Below are positions 16,493 through 24,622 of a DNA stretch of 64,000 nt, piece by piece (within the stretch, counting starts at the first letter, position 1; each line of letters starts with the position of its first letter). Source of the stretch: Streptomyces sp. HUAS MG91 (GTDB taxonomy: Bacteria > Actinomycetota > Actinomycetes > Streptomycetales > Streptomycetaceae); NCBI RefSeq assembly GCF_040529335.1, contig NZ_CP159534.1:434001-498000 (forward strand), read 5' to 3'. A program made the position numbers and the translations under genes. Below the pieces are notes generated by a model that was not told where the DNA came from, made no database searches, and worked only from the letters and a program-made list of their open reading frames with translations.

Positions 16493-18184
16493 TCAGTTGC
16501 CTCCGCTCGGGAGCATCACGGTGAGCGCACCGGGGCGTGCCTCCGCCCGTAGGAGTCGTCCCGGGGCGACGGGGTCTCCGTCGATCTCGCGCGGTTGCGG
16601 CGCGTCGAACTCCACCGTGGCCCGCCGGAAGGTGAAGTACTCGATCGGGTGGGCGGCGGAGGTGACCCGGGGTTCCTCGCAGGGGGCCTTGCGCATCAGC
16701 GCGATCAGGGCTCGCAGCCAGCCCCGGAAGCCGTGCGGGTCGAGGATCAGCAGGTTGAGCTCGCCGTCGTCGGGCCGGGCCTCGGGGACGAGGCAGACGC
16801 CGCCCTGGAGGGTGCCGACGTTGGCGACCAGGACCATGCGGGCGGTGCGGCGCACGGCCGGCTTCCCGTCCAGACGGACCGTCACTCCCGTGCGCGGCGC
16901 GCGCAGGTTGCGCAGGACGGCCAAGGCGTACGCGAACCAGCCCATCACCGCCTTGGCGCGCTCTCCGGTGGCGTTCATGACGGACGCGTCGAGTCCGGCG
17001 CCGGACATGGCGGTGAAGTGCGTGGCGGGGAGGTCGTCGCCGTCGACGCGGCCGAGGTCGATCCGGCGCGGTGTCCCGGCGAGCGCCCGGTCGAGGGCCT
17101 TGGCCGGGTTCAGCGGCAGCTGGAGGTTGCGGGCGAGCAGATTGCCGGTGCCGCAGGGGACGATGGCGAGGCGTACGTCGCTGTCGGCCAGGGCGTCGGC
17201 CGCGGCCTGCACGGTGCCGTCGCCGCCGCAGACCACGACGAGGGAGGCTCCCGCGTCCCGGGCGGCGGCGCACTGGCCGTGTCCGGGGTCGTCGGCGGTG
17301 GTCGCGACGAGGCGGGCGTCGGCGCATCCGTGCCGCGACAGGACGCTTCGTACGGTGTCGAGGGTGCCCGCGTTCGCGGACAACGGGTTGTACACGACGA
17401 CGGCCGTCCCGCGTCGCTGTCCGCCGCCGGCCGGGGCGGGGGTGTCCGGGGAACCGTCCCGCGCCGATGTGCGGGGCGTGTCGCGGGTGAGGAACGCGCT
17501 GCCGACGATCAGCAGCGACAGGGTTCCGTTGAGCATGCCACCGAGGACGTCGGTCGGGTGGTGCATGCCGCGGTACAGCCGCGCGGCGGCCACGAGCACC
17601 GGGATCAGCAGCAGGACACCGCCGAGGACCTTGCGCCAGGGGCCCCGGATCCGCGAGAACGCGAGGACGGCGAGGCCCGCGTACAGCGCGGTGGCCGCAC
17701 CCGTGTGCCCGGAGGTGTAACTGGAGGTGGGTGGAGAGTCGTCGAGCCGTTCGACGTCGGGCCGGCGCCGGTCGACGGCGAGGGTGATCAGCAGGAACAC
17801 CAGCGCCTGAAGCGCCACACCGGTGGCCAGGAAGAGCGCCTCGCGCCAGCGCCGCCGGTGCGGGATCAGTACGAGTCCCAGACAGACGGCCACCGTGCCG
17901 ATGATGACGGTGAGGGTGTTCCCGGCCTCGGACGCGACGAAGGAGACGGAGTTGAGGGCCGAAGTGCGTATGCCTTCAAGTCCCTCGTCCACGCCGTCCT
18001 CGTGCGAGAGGGGCCACAGCGCGTGGGCCGGCCCGGTGATCAGCAGTCCGAGCCCGATCATCAGCGCCGTCTGCACGGCCGTCAGCACGGTGATCCGCGC
18101 GGCGGCCCGCGGTGCGGGCTCGGGAGCGGTGCGTACACGCGGTCTCGCGTGGTCGGCCGGTCGGTCCGGTATGACGGCTGGCAT
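16493..18184 (-). CDS. PAP2 phosphatase - diacylglycerol kinase fusion
   Basis: This is a 563-aa bifunctional membrane protein. Residues about 25-235 form a PAP2-type membrane domain with SYTSGHTGAATALYAG and ARLYRGMHHPTDVLGG; the first PAP2 motif is degenerate (LAVDRRRP, no Lys). Residues about 255-563 form a diacylglycerol/sphingosine kinase-like catalytic domain with VVVYNPLSANAG, GGDGTVQAAADAL, VPCGTGNLLARNL and an IDGDP-type C-terminal motif. It could phosphorylate diacylglycerol or another lipid alcohol. ATG 18184 follows GGGGGAA. It is the first gene of the three-gene envelope operon and is divergent from the small gene at 18480. Confidence 0.85.
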   Translation of the reverse strand: MPAVIPDRPADHARPRVRTAPEPAPRAAARITVLTAVQTALMIGLGLLITGPAHALWPLSHEDGVDEGLEGIRTSALNSVSFVASEAGNTLTVIIGTVAVCLGLVLIPHRRRWREALFLATGVALQALVFLLITLAVDRRRPDVERLDDSPPTSSYTSGHTGAATALYAGLAVLAFSRIRGPWRKVLGGVLLLIPVLVAAARLYRGMHHPTDVLGGMLNGTLSLLIVGSAFLTRDTPRTSARDGSPDTPAPAGGGQRRGTAVVVYNPLSANAGTLDTVRSVLSRHGCADARLVATTADDPGHGQCAAARDAGASLVVVCGGDGTVQAAADALADSDVRLAIVPCGTGNLLARNLQLPLNPAKALDRALAGTPRRIDLGRVDGDDLPATHFTAMSGAGLDASVMNATGERAKAVMGWFAYALAVLRNLRAPRTGVTVRLDGKPAVRRTARMVLVANVGTLQGGVCLVPEARPDDGELNLLILDPHGFRGWLRALIALMRKAPCEEPRVTSAAHPIEYFTFRRATVEFDAPQPREIDGDPVAPGRLLRAEARPGALTVMLPSGGN

Positions 18185-18479
18185 CGGGTTCCCCCAGGGG
18201 TCGTTCTGACGGATCGGAGGGATCTCGCGATCGCTGCTCAGAAGCGCCGTATGCCCGCTCAACCCGTTTGTACCTCCTGTGTGCGTCGTGTGATTGTCCG
18301 GTCGGCACGGCGAGGAGGAGGGGGCCGCGTCCCGCCCGGCCGCCAGGTGGCGCGGCGGCGCTTCGTGGCAGGTCCGGACGGCCTTCCGGCCTGTCACGGC
18401 GTTTGGAGTTCCCGGCTCAGGTCACGAGGGACGTGACGACTTTCCGCCGATCCGGCGGAGGGGTACCCGAGGAGAAGGC

Positions 18480-18875
18480 ATGACAGCAGGAGAAGGTTTG
18501 ACAGCGCCACTCACGGACCATGTGCTCACCGGGCGGCCGGCCGACGCCGCGGAGGCGAAGGAGGCGCTGGACCGCCTGCTCGACACCCTGCCGTCCTGCT
18601 CACCGTCGGCTCGCTCCGACGCCCTGCTCGCGGTCTCGGAACTCGTCTCCGCGGCGCAGCGCCACGGGATCGACGTGTCCTCCGTGACCGCGCGTACCGG
18701 TGACGACTGGGTCGACCTGAGCTTCGCGTATGCGCCTCAGCCCCAGGGTGAGCAGGTCGAGGCGGCGCTCACGGACGGCTGGGCGTGGACGATCGCCGCC
18801 TCGGTCGCGGACAAGCTGGACGTGTCGTCCACGTCGTCTCAGGGGCTGCGCGTGCGGCTGCTGCTTCGGATGTGA
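18480..18875 (+). CDS. Small protein resembling a degenerate anti-sigma/HATPase domain
   Basis: This 131-aa soluble protein starts at ATG 18480 after GGAGAAGG. The segment DALLAVSELVSAAQRHG resembles the N-box (SELVTNAVRHA) of Streptomyces RsbW-like ATP-binding proteins, but the key Asn is Ala. The C-terminal SSTSSQGLRVRLLLRM resembles the end of that fold. Without the N-box Asn it may not bind ATP and could instead be a structural or antagonist relative. It is a single gene, divergent from the lipid operon and followed by a strong hairpin. The similarity is weak and judged by eye. Confidence 0.6.
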   Translation: MTAGEGLTAPLTDHVLTGRPADAAEAKEALDRLLDTLPSCSPSARSDALLAVSELVSAAQRHGIDVSSVTARTGDDWVDLSFAYAPQPQGEQVEAALTDGWAWTIAASVADKLDVSSTSSQGLRVRLLLRM

Positions 18876-18911
18876 CGAGCGGGGCCCGAGCTCTGCGAAC
18901 GACTCGGCACG

Positions 18912-18943
18912 AGGGGTCGGACCTCGAAGGAGGGCCGACCCCT
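18912..18943. terminator. Hairpin terminator, 9-bp perfect stem
   Basis: The arms AGGGGTCGG (18912-18920) and CCGACCCCT (18935-18943) are exact reverse complements around a 14-nt loop. They sit between two convergent genes, so the hairpin can serve both. Confidence 0.7.
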
Positions 18944-18973
18944 TGCTTCACGGGGTCCGGTCGCCGGGCGGAC

Positions 18974-19255
18974 TCACCCCGCGACGGCGGTGCGTCGCGC
19001 CGCCGCGTGGTGGACCGGCTTCTGCGGTCGGGCTGCTCGCAGCCGGCGCAGCCAGACGGAGGCGGTCCCGAGCAGGCCGGCGAAGACGACCGCGAGGAGG
19101 AGCGAGACCCACATCTGCCGACTGCCCGGACGCACGAATCCGGTCCAGGCCGCCGCGGTGGTCCACAGCAGCACGCCCGCCAGGTAGAAGCCGCGCGTCC
19201 GGCGCAGTTGTCGTAGGGCCCGCAGGGACATGAGAACTTCGGTCTTCGGCACCAT
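18974..19255 (-). CDS. Small two-helix membrane protein
   Basis: This protein of about 93 aa has two predicted membrane helices (FYLAGVLLWTTAAAWTGFV and MWVSLLLAVVFAGLLGTASVWL) and an Arg-rich, His-containing C-terminal tail (RRLRAARPQKPVHHAAARR). The start is uncertain. ATG 19255 (MVPKTEV) is used here, while ATGs at about 19288 and 19231 are also in frame; none has a strong ribosome site. No family was recognised. It is convergent with the small gene at 18480 and lies downstream of the acyl-CoA dehydrogenase. Confidence 0.6.
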   Translation of the reverse strand: MVPKTEVLMSLRALRQLRRTRGFYLAGVLLWTTAAAWTGFVRPGSRQMWVSLLLAVVFAGLLGTASVWLRRLRAARPQKPVHHAAARRTAVAG

Positions 19256-19332
19256 GCCGCCCCGGTACCCCGAAATCCCCTTCTGCATCGAAGAGTTCAC
19301 GGGAATCGGTCCGCCGCCGGTCGAAACGCCGG

Positions 19333-20532
19333 TCAGCGGCGCACCCGGGGCATCCCCAGACCGATCCAGGAGATGATCTCGCGCTGGATCTCGTTGTTGC
19401 CGCCGCCGAAGGTGAAGATGACGGCCGACCGGTAGCCGCGCTCCAGTTCGCCGTGGAGGACGGCGCCGGCGCTCCCCTCCTTCAGTGCCCCGGCGGCGCC
19501 CACCACCTCCATCAGCCACGCGTAGGCGTCGCGGCGCGCCTCGGAGCCGTAGACCTTCACGGCGGAGGCGTCCTGCGGCATGAGGGTGCCCTGCTGGACG
19601 GCGTTCACCATCTGCCAGTTGAGGAGCTTCATCGCGTCCAGCCTGGTGTGGGTCTGCGCGAGGCGCTTCCTGACCCAGCCGAGGTCGATGACGCGGCGCC
19701 CGTCGGCGAGCTTGGTGTCCATGGCCCAGCGCTGGACGTCGTGCAGGGCGCGGATGGCCATGGTGCCGTGGGCGGCGAGGGTGACGCGTTCGTGGTTGAG
19801 CTGGTTGGTGATCAGGCGCCAGCCCTTGTTCTCCTCGCCGACCCGGCGCGCGGCGGGCACCCGGATGTTCTCGTAGTAGCTCGCCGTGGTGTCGTGCGAG
19901 GCGAGGGTGTTGATGACGGTGCAGGAGTAGCCGGGGTCGGACGTCGGGACCAGCAGCATGGTGATGCCCTTGTGGGGCGGGGCGGCCGGATCGTCGAAGG
20001 CGGTGCGCACGGCGAGCCAGACCCAGTCGGCGGTGTCGCCGTTGGTCGTCCAGATCTTCTGGCCGTTCACCGTGTAGTGGCCGGTGGTCTCGTCGCCGTC
20101 GCGGACCGCCTTCGTCTTCAGCGCGGCCAGGTCGGTGCCCGCGTCCGGCTCGCTGTAGCCGATGGCGAAGTCGATCTCCCCGGCGAGGATCTTCGGCAGG
20201 AAGAACTCCTTCTGCTCGTCCGTGCCGAACTGCATGATCGTCGGGCCGACGGTGTTGAGCGCCATCAGCGGCAGCGGCACGCCCGCCTGGGCGGCCTCGT
20301 CGAAGAAGATGAACTGTTCCATCGGGGTCAGGCCGCGTCCGCCGTACTCCTTGGGCCAGCCCACTCCGAGCCAGCCGTCGGAGCCGAGGCGGCGCACGGT
20401 CTCCCGGTAGAAGCGCTTCTGGGCGGCCGGGTCCTCGTAACGGGCATAGGCGTTGTCGGGCACGAGCTCGGCGAAGTAGGCGCGCAGCTCGGTGCGCAAC
20501 TGCTGCTGCTCAGGCGTGTATTCGAGGTGCAC
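19333..20532 (-). CDS. Acyl-CoA dehydrogenase
   Basis: This 399-aa FAD flavoprotein catalyses alpha,beta-dehydrogenation of an acyl-CoA and passes electrons to ETF. It carries the family motifs GYSEPDAGTDLAALKTKA (about 130-147), GQKIWTTNGDTADW for FAD and substrate binding, and a C-terminal GAAGALKEGSAGAVLHGELE...GGGNNEIQREIIS region. The overall type resembles actinobacterial FadE proteins of steroid or branched-chain catabolism. A perfect KstR-type operator lies 69 bp upstream of the start (20601-20614), which fits steroid-linked control. etfBA at 30.7-32.4 kb could accept its electrons. No other steroid gene is adjacent. Confidence 0.9.
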   Translation of the reverse strand: MHLEYTPEQQQLRTELRAYFAELVPDNAYARYEDPAAQKRFYRETVRRLGSDGWLGVGWPKEYGGRGLTPMEQFIFFDEAAQAGVPLPLMALNTVGPTIMQFGTDEQKEFFLPKILAGEIDFAIGYSEPDAGTDLAALKTKAVRDGDETTGHYTVNGQKIWTTNGDTADWVWLAVRTAFDDPAAPPHKGITMLLVPTSDPGYSCTVINTLASHDTTASYYENIRVPAARRVGEENKGWRLITNQLNHERVTLAAHGTMAIRALHDVQRWAMDTKLADGRRVIDLGWVRKRLAQTHTRLDAMKLLNWQMVNAVQQGTLMPQDASAVKVYGSEARRDAYAWLMEVVGAAGALKEGSAGAVLHGELERGYRSAVIFTFGGGNNEIQREIISWIGLGMPRVRR

Positions 20533-20600
20533 GGCCCCTCCTGGCGGTCATCTGGGCGGCGCCTGACGGTCTTTCAGGCATGGTCCGACGGCGCACACAG

Positions 20601-20614
20601 TAGAACCCGTTCCA
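20601..20614 (-). promoter_or_regulatory. KstR-type operator upstream of acyl-CoA dehydrogenase
   Basis: The 14-mer TAGAACCCGTTCCA on the plus strand fits TNNAACNNGTTNNA, the published consensus for KstR, the TetR-family repressor of actinobacterial cholesterol catabolism, at all specified positions. It lies 69-82 bp upstream of the acyl-CoA dehydrogenase start, in the expected promoter region. The match is seen directly; binding by a KstR is inference, and no kstR gene is in this window. Confidence 0.6.
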
Positions 20615-20656
20615 GAAATTGTGAATGGCGGGGACGGCCCCACCTGGACCCGGCCC

Positions 20657-21157
20657 TCAGCCCAGCGTCGCCAGGAAGTCGGAGCAGGCACGCGCGCACG
20701 CCCGGCACCGCCGCGCGCAGTCCTCGCCGTCCGGCATCCGGTCGCAGGCGTGCGCGCACTCCAGGGCGACCGCGCGGCACCACTCGACCTGGAGGCGCAG
20801 GGCGTACTCGTCGCGCAGCGCCTCCTCCGACAGGAGCCGGCAGGTCGCGTCGCAGATCTCGACGCAGAGCAGCAGGGTGCGCCGCGGCTCCTGGGGCGTC
20901 CGGCCGCCGGCGTCCGGGTCGGCGCCCGCGGCCGGCGGGCGGGCCGGACCCCGCGCCCCGGCGGCGACGCCCGCCCGGTCGGCGGAGCTCACCCGCATCG
21001 CGCAGGCGCGGGCGCACTCGGTGCAGGACTGGGTGCAGGCGAAGCGGTCCTCCAGATAGCGCACGAGGGCGTCCTTGGACGGTTCGTCCGCCGGCCCGGG
21101 CGCCGCGCCCGGGGTCTGCTCGGCGCGGGGGTTCGCGTGCTTCGCCAGGGGGGTCAC
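20657..21157 (-). CDS. Cys-rich four-helix-bundle (copper-binding/ferredoxin-like) protein
   Basis: This 166-aa soluble protein has regularly spaced Cys pairs: CTQSCTECARAC, CVEICDATC, CRAVALECAHAC and CARRCRACARAC. This is the pattern of the four-helix-bundle Cys-rich proteins (DUF326/Csp-like) that store Cu(I). A Pro/Ala-rich insertion follows the first helix. The start is GTG 21157 with GGGAG upstream. It is a monocistronic gene between an acyl-CoA dehydrogenase and a small gene, so context adds little. Copper binding is a family expectation, not shown here. Confidence 0.8.
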   Translation of the reverse strand: MTPLAKHANPRAEQTPGAAPGPADEPSKDALVRYLEDRFACTQSCTECARACAMRVSSADRAGVAAGARGPARPPAAGADPDAGGRTPQEPRRTLLLCVEICDATCRLLSEEALRDEYALRLQVEWCRAVALECAHACDRMPDGEDCARRCRACARACSDFLATLG

Positions 21158-21438
21158 GGCGCGGCTCCCTTCCACGGGTCGTGCGGCTCGGCAGGAGCGG
21201 GTAGCCGGATCCGGCACCGCCAAACCTGCCGAACCCGCCGCCGGGCGCACCGGCGCGCGACGACCGCGCACGGTGGCCCTCTCGGTTGACCCGCGTCCCC
21301 CGGGGTACCCGCAACCGGCACGCTCGGCCGACCGCGCGGATCGCGCACCGCGCATTGGCCGTCCAGGGGCGTCTACTGAGATGTCCACAAAACAATTCGA
21401 CGGAATATGACCGAAAAAGTTCGAGAAAAGGAGCGACC

Positions 21439-21597
21439 GTGACCGTCACCGCACCATCGCCCCACCCGGCCGAGACCAAACGCGAGGTCAAGGGCAGGAT
21501 CCGCACCTGCCGTCCCGCGCGGCGCGGCACCGGGGAGCCGGCCGGGCCCGATCACGAGCCGGACGGCGAGTGGAATCTGGTGCGCGGAGAGGACTGA
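21439..21597 (+). CDS. Small hydrophilic protein, 52 aa
   Basis: This short gene has GTG 21439 after an excellent AAAAGGAG and a relatively A+T-rich upstream stretch (about 21380-21430) suited to a promoter. The product is hydrophilic, first basic (RIRTCRPARRG) and then acidic (DHEPDGEWNLVRGED). No family was recognised. Codon use follows the local G+C bias, which supports a real gene. It ends 65 bp before the response regulator at 21663 and might be cotranscribed with it. Confidence 0.55.
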   Translation: MTVTAPSPHPAETKREVKGRIRTCRPARRGTGEPAGPDHEPDGEWNLVRGED

Positions 21598-21662
21598 CTG
21601 CCTCTTCCATCCCCCGTGTTCCGGCATATGCTGTCGGTGCCGGCGAGGGGAGGCCACTGGCG

Positions 21663-22160
21663 ATGCCCACCGTTGCTCAGCCCAAGATCCTCGTCGTCGA
21701 CGACCGCGACGACACGCTCTTCGCGATGGAGAGCGCGCTCGCCCCGCTCGGCTTCCCGATGGACCGTGCGAACTCCGGGGACGACGCCCTCAAGACGGTC
21801 CTGCGCGGCGGCGTCGCCGTGGTCCTGCTCGATGTGCTGATGCCCGACCTCAGCGGCTTCGAGGTCGCCCAGTACATGACGCGGCTCGAACAGACGCAGG
21901 ACATACCGATCATGATGATCACCGGTGCGGGCCAGGACCCCACCCTGGCGGCGAGAGCCTTCGAGCTGGGCGTCGCCGACTACGTCGTCAAGCCGGTCGA
22001 CCCCTGGGTGATACGGACGAAGGTCCGCTATCTGTACGAGACGGGCCGCCGGCTCCACACACTCCGCGAGCGCCTCCGGGCGTACGAGCGGCGGAGCGAG
22101 GAGTTCCGCGACGGCCCGCCCCTCGGCCTGGAGGGTCACCCGCTCCCGCGGCCCGCCTGA
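21663..22160 (+). CDS. Orphan single-domain response regulator
   Basis: This 165-aa protein is almost entirely a receiver domain. It has the acidic pocket ILVVDDRDD (about 9-17), the phospho-acceptor Asp in VVLLDVLMPD (about 57), the switch Thr in MMITG and the Lys of VVKPVDPW (about 110). A charged helix (LRERLRAYERRSEEF) ends the protein, with no DNA-binding domain. No histidine kinase is adjacent. It is clearly paralogous to the regulator at 35028-35459, sharing the LLDVxMP and GVADxxVKPVDPWVxRxKVxYL features. The start ATG 21663 follows GGGGAGG. Confidence 0.88.
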   Translation: MPTVAQPKILVVDDRDDTLFAMESALAPLGFPMDRANSGDDALKTVLRGGVAVVLLDVLMPDLSGFEVAQYMTRLEQTQDIPIMMITGAGQDPTLAARAFELGVADYVVKPVDPWVIRTKVRYLYETGRRLHTLRERLRAYERRSEEFRDGPPLGLEGHPLPRPA

Positions 22161-22233
22161 CCCCGGACACTCCCGCTCACCGCCTCGCGTGGGCATGCTC
22201 ACAGCCTCCACCTCCCACTCGGCACCCCAACCG

Positions 22234-22264
22234 GTTGTACAGTACAACTGAAGTAAGAGTTGTA
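22234..22264. promoter_or_regulatory. Operator cluster of GTTGTA half sites
   Basis: GTTGTAC-A-GTACAAC at 22234-22248 is a 15-bp dyad. The second arm is reused in TACAACT-N8-AGTTGTA (22243-22264), giving three half sites in 31 bp about 40-70 bp upstream of the membrane protein at 22304. This looks like a repressor operator overlapping the promoter. No regulator gene is adjacent. Confidence 0.6.
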
Positions 22265-22303
22265 TAAGCCAACTCGTCAGGCCGATCCATGGAGGTCCCG
22301 CTC

Positions 22304-23422
22304 ATGCCCGCGCGCAATCCCGCGCTGCGTCACGTACTGACGCATCTGCTCACCCCGCTTCTGATGTGCGTGGGCATGGGTCTGGCGTATCTGGGCGCGT
22401 TCGCCCACCCCGAGCCGCACCATCTGCCCGTCGCCGTCGTCGGCTCGGGCGCCGAGGCGAAGGTCTTCGCGCAGACCGTCAAGGACAAGGCGGGCGACGC
22501 GCTCGACGTCCGGACGCTCGACACCCGCGCCGACGCCGTCGACCTGCTGAAGACGCGGGACATCGACGGCGCGTACGTCCTCGGGGACAAGGGCTCCGGG
22601 GCGCCCGAGCTGATCGTGGCCTCCGCGGGCTCCGACACCACGGTCTCCGTCGTCCAGAAGATCTTCACGCCGGTCGCCGCGGAGCAGGGCGATCCGCTGA
22701 AGGTCACGGACGTCGTGCCGACGGTGGACGACGACCCGACGGGCCAGGGTCTTTTCTTCCTGCTCGTCGCGCTCAGCATCGGCTCGTACGCCTCCGTGGC
22801 GGTGCTCGGCGGCGCCGGAGCCGCCCTGCGGATGCGGGCCAGGGCGCTGCTCGTGGTCGGGGTCTCCGGCGTGGTCAGCCTGATCGGCGCGGCGTTCGCC
22901 GGCCCCCTCTTCCACCTCGCCCACACGAACCTGTGGGGTCTGTGGGGCATGGCCTGGCTGTACTCGGCGGGCATCCTCTTCGTCGGCGTCGGCCTGCACA
23001 CGTTCCTGAAGCGGTGGACGACGCTCGGCGTGATGGTGCTGTTCGTGATGCTGAACTTCACGAGCTCCGGCGGGATCTTCCGGCCGGAGCTGCAGAACGG
23101 CTTCTTCGGCAGCCTGCACGCCTTCTGGAACGGCGCGGGCTTCGTCGAGGGGGCGCGCAGCCTGATCTACTTCGGCCACCACGACCTGGCACGGAACCTG
23201 TGGACGCTGGTGGCGTGGCTGGCCGTGGGCCTCGTCGTCATCGGCGTCGCGGCGCTCGCCGAGCGCCGGCGGGAGCACACGGCCGCGGCCACGACCACGG
23301 CGCGGCACGCCGCTCCCGCAGCGGCCCCCGCTGCCGACTCCGCCTCCGCCTCCGCTCCTGCCTCGGCCTCGGCTGAGGAGGACGTCGTCGAGGAGGAGCT
23401 GGAGGAGACCGTCGGCGTGTGA
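22304..23422 (+). CDS. Multipass membrane protein (YhgE/Pip or ABC-2 permease-like)
   Basis: This 372-aa protein has an N-terminal membrane helix (LTPLLMCVGMGLAYLGAFA), an extracytoplasmic domain of about 110 residues (VAVVGSG...ELIVASAGSD), then five or six membrane helices from about residue 150. It ends in an Ala/Ser-rich tail with a strongly acidic end (EEDVVEEELEE). The layout matches YhgE/Pip-type and ABC-2 type membrane proteins. ATG 22304 is chosen over ATG 22289 because GGAGGT lies 8 nt upstream of it. It is probably repressed through the GTTGTA operators just upstream. The substrate is unknown. Confidence 0.75.
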   Translation: MPARNPALRHVLTHLLTPLLMCVGMGLAYLGAFAHPEPHHLPVAVVGSGAEAKVFAQTVKDKAGDALDVRTLDTRADAVDLLKTRDIDGAYVLGDKGSGAPELIVASAGSDTTVSVVQKIFTPVAAEQGDPLKVTDVVPTVDDDPTGQGLFFLLVALSIGSYASVAVLGGAGAALRMRARALLVVGVSGVVSLIGAAFAGPLFHLAHTNLWGLWGMAWLYSAGILFVGVGLHTFLKRWTTLGVMVLFVMLNFTSSGGIFRPELQNGFFGSLHAFWNGAGFVEGARSLIYFGHHDLARNLWTLVAWLAVGLVVIGVAALAERRREHTAAATTTARHAAPAAAPAADSASASAPASASAEEDVVEEELEETVGV

Positions 23423-23441
23423 CGACAGCCCGCCGTTCGAG

Positions 23442-23468
23442 GGCCCCGCCGCGACGTGCGGCGGGGCC
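23442..23468. terminator. Bidirectional hairpin terminator, 11-bp perfect stem
   Basis: GGCCCCGCCGC (23442-23452), a 5-nt loop and GCGGCGGGGCC (23458-23468) lie between two convergent genes. Confidence 0.75.
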
Positions 23469-23477
23469 GTCGCGTGT

Positions 23478-24107
23478 TCACACCCCGTCCGGGATCCTCT
23501 TCGCCCTGCCGCGGACGGCGAACGCCGTGACGATCTCCACCACGCCGACCACGAGCAGCCACAGACCGCCGACCAGGGTGAGCACCGCGACCGACTCGAA
23601 CGGCGAGTCGATCAGGACGATGCCGGCCAGCGCGGTGACCACGCCGAGGAAGATCTGCCAGCCGCGCGCGGGCACGGTCGGGTCGGCGGCCGCGGCGACG
23701 GTCTGGGTGATGCCGCGGAACAGCCAGCCGATGCCGATCCACAGGGCGAGCAGCAGGGTCGACTGCATGGCTCCGCGGAAGCAGAACAGGCCGAGGAGAA
23801 CGGAGACGGCGCCGCTGATGAAGGCCACGATCCGCAGTCCGGCGGTGACGTGCCGGCCGAAGGCGGAGACCAGTTGGAAGACGCCGCTGACCACGAGGTA
23901 GATGCCGAACAGCACGCCCGCCGCCCATAGCGAGGCGCCCGGCCAGACCAGGACGAGGATGCCGAGGATGACGGAGGCGACGCCCATGAGCAGCACGGCC
24001 TGCCACGCGTTCTGCGCGAGTCTGCCGAGCGGGCCCTGGTCGGGGGTCGGATCACCGGCGGCGGGTGTCTGGTGCGGGGCCTGAGGGTCGTACGGTGCTT
24101 GGGTCAT
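23478..24107 (-). CDS. HdeD/DUF308-family membrane protein
   Basis: This 209-aa protein has a Pro-rich N-terminus (about 30 residues) followed by six hydrophobic helices arranged as three pairs, with internal similarity of the LGxxxxxxP type. This is typical of the HdeD acid-resistance/DUF308 family. It ends in a basic tail (RGRAKRIPDG). ATG 24107 is used (MTQAPYD). The function in Actinobacteria is not established. It is divergent from the DUF488 gene at 24206 with about 98 bp between them. Confidence 0.82.
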   Translation of the reverse strand: MTQAPYDPQAPHQTPAAGDPTPDQGPLGRLAQNAWQAVLLMGVASVILGILVLVWPGASLWAAGVLFGIYLVVSGVFQLVSAFGRHVTAGLRIVAFISGAVSVLLGLFCFRGAMQSTLLLALWIGIGWLFRGITQTVAAAADPTVPARGWQIFLGVVTALAGIVLIDSPFESVAVLTLVGGLWLLVVGVVEIVTAFAVRGRAKRIPDGV

Positions 24108-24205
24108 GTCCGACTCTTCGCACACGGCACGGTGTTCGGCCATCCGGGGTGCGCCGAACAGGGGACCGCGCTGGCCGGGCGGCTGATGCGCCGGACAATG
24201 GCCCC

Positions 24206-24583
24206 ATGAGCACCCACGCACAGCGGGACCGCATCGCCGTACGCCGCGTCTACGACCCGCCCGCGCCGGCCGACGGCACCCGGCTGCTGGTCGACCGGCT
24301 GTGGCCGCGCGGTATCTCCAGGGAGCGGGCCGCCGTCGACGAGTGGCTGCGCGACATCGCGCCGTCCAGGGAGCTGCGGACCTGGTACCACGAGGACCGC
24401 GACGGGCGGTACGACGCCTTCGCCGAGCGCTACGCCGCCGAGCTGGCCGATCCGGTGCGCGCCGGGCTCGTGGCGCACGTCCAGGACCTGGCCCGGCGGG
24501 GCCGGGTCACGCTGGTGACCTCGGTCAAGGAGGTCGAGCACAGCCACGTCCCGGTCCTCGTGCGCCACGTACTCGGCGACTGA
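24206..24583 (+). CDS. DUF488 family protein
   Basis: This 125-aa protein has the DUF488 signature: VRRVYDPPAPADGTRLLVDRLWPRGISRERAAVDEWLRDIAPSRELRTWY near the start and VTLVTSVKEVEHSHVPVLVRHV at the end. The family is widespread and uncharacterised; some members have been linked to iron or to DNA-related proteins without firm function. ATG 24206 is preceded by GGACAATGGCCCC, a weak ribosome site. A short hairpin (24584-24604) follows the stop. Confidence 0.85.
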   Translation: MSTHAQRDRIAVRRVYDPPAPADGTRLLVDRLWPRGISRERAAVDEWLRDIAPSRELRTWYHEDRDGRYDAFAERYAAELADPVRAGLVAHVQDLARRGRVTLVTSVKEVEHSHVPVLVRHVLGD

Positions 24584-24604
24584 GCGCCGGCCGGAACCCG
24601 GCGC
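24584..24604. terminator. Short hairpin terminator
   Basis: The arms GCGCCGG (24584-24590) and CCGGCGC (24598-24604) flank a 7-nt loop between the convergent DUF488 gene and HTH gene. Confidence 0.5.
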
Positions 24605-24622
24605 GGGCCCGCGGACCGGTGC

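Noticed and set aside
18455..18480. GGGTAC near 18461 as a SigB-type -10
   Set aside because: It lies about 13 nt before the ATG, overlapping the ribosome site, and no GNNT is correctly spaced upstream.
22289..22303. Upstream ATG 22289 as start of the YhgE-like protein
   Set aside because: It would place GGAGGT inside the gene; the ATG at 22304 has that site at ideal spacing.
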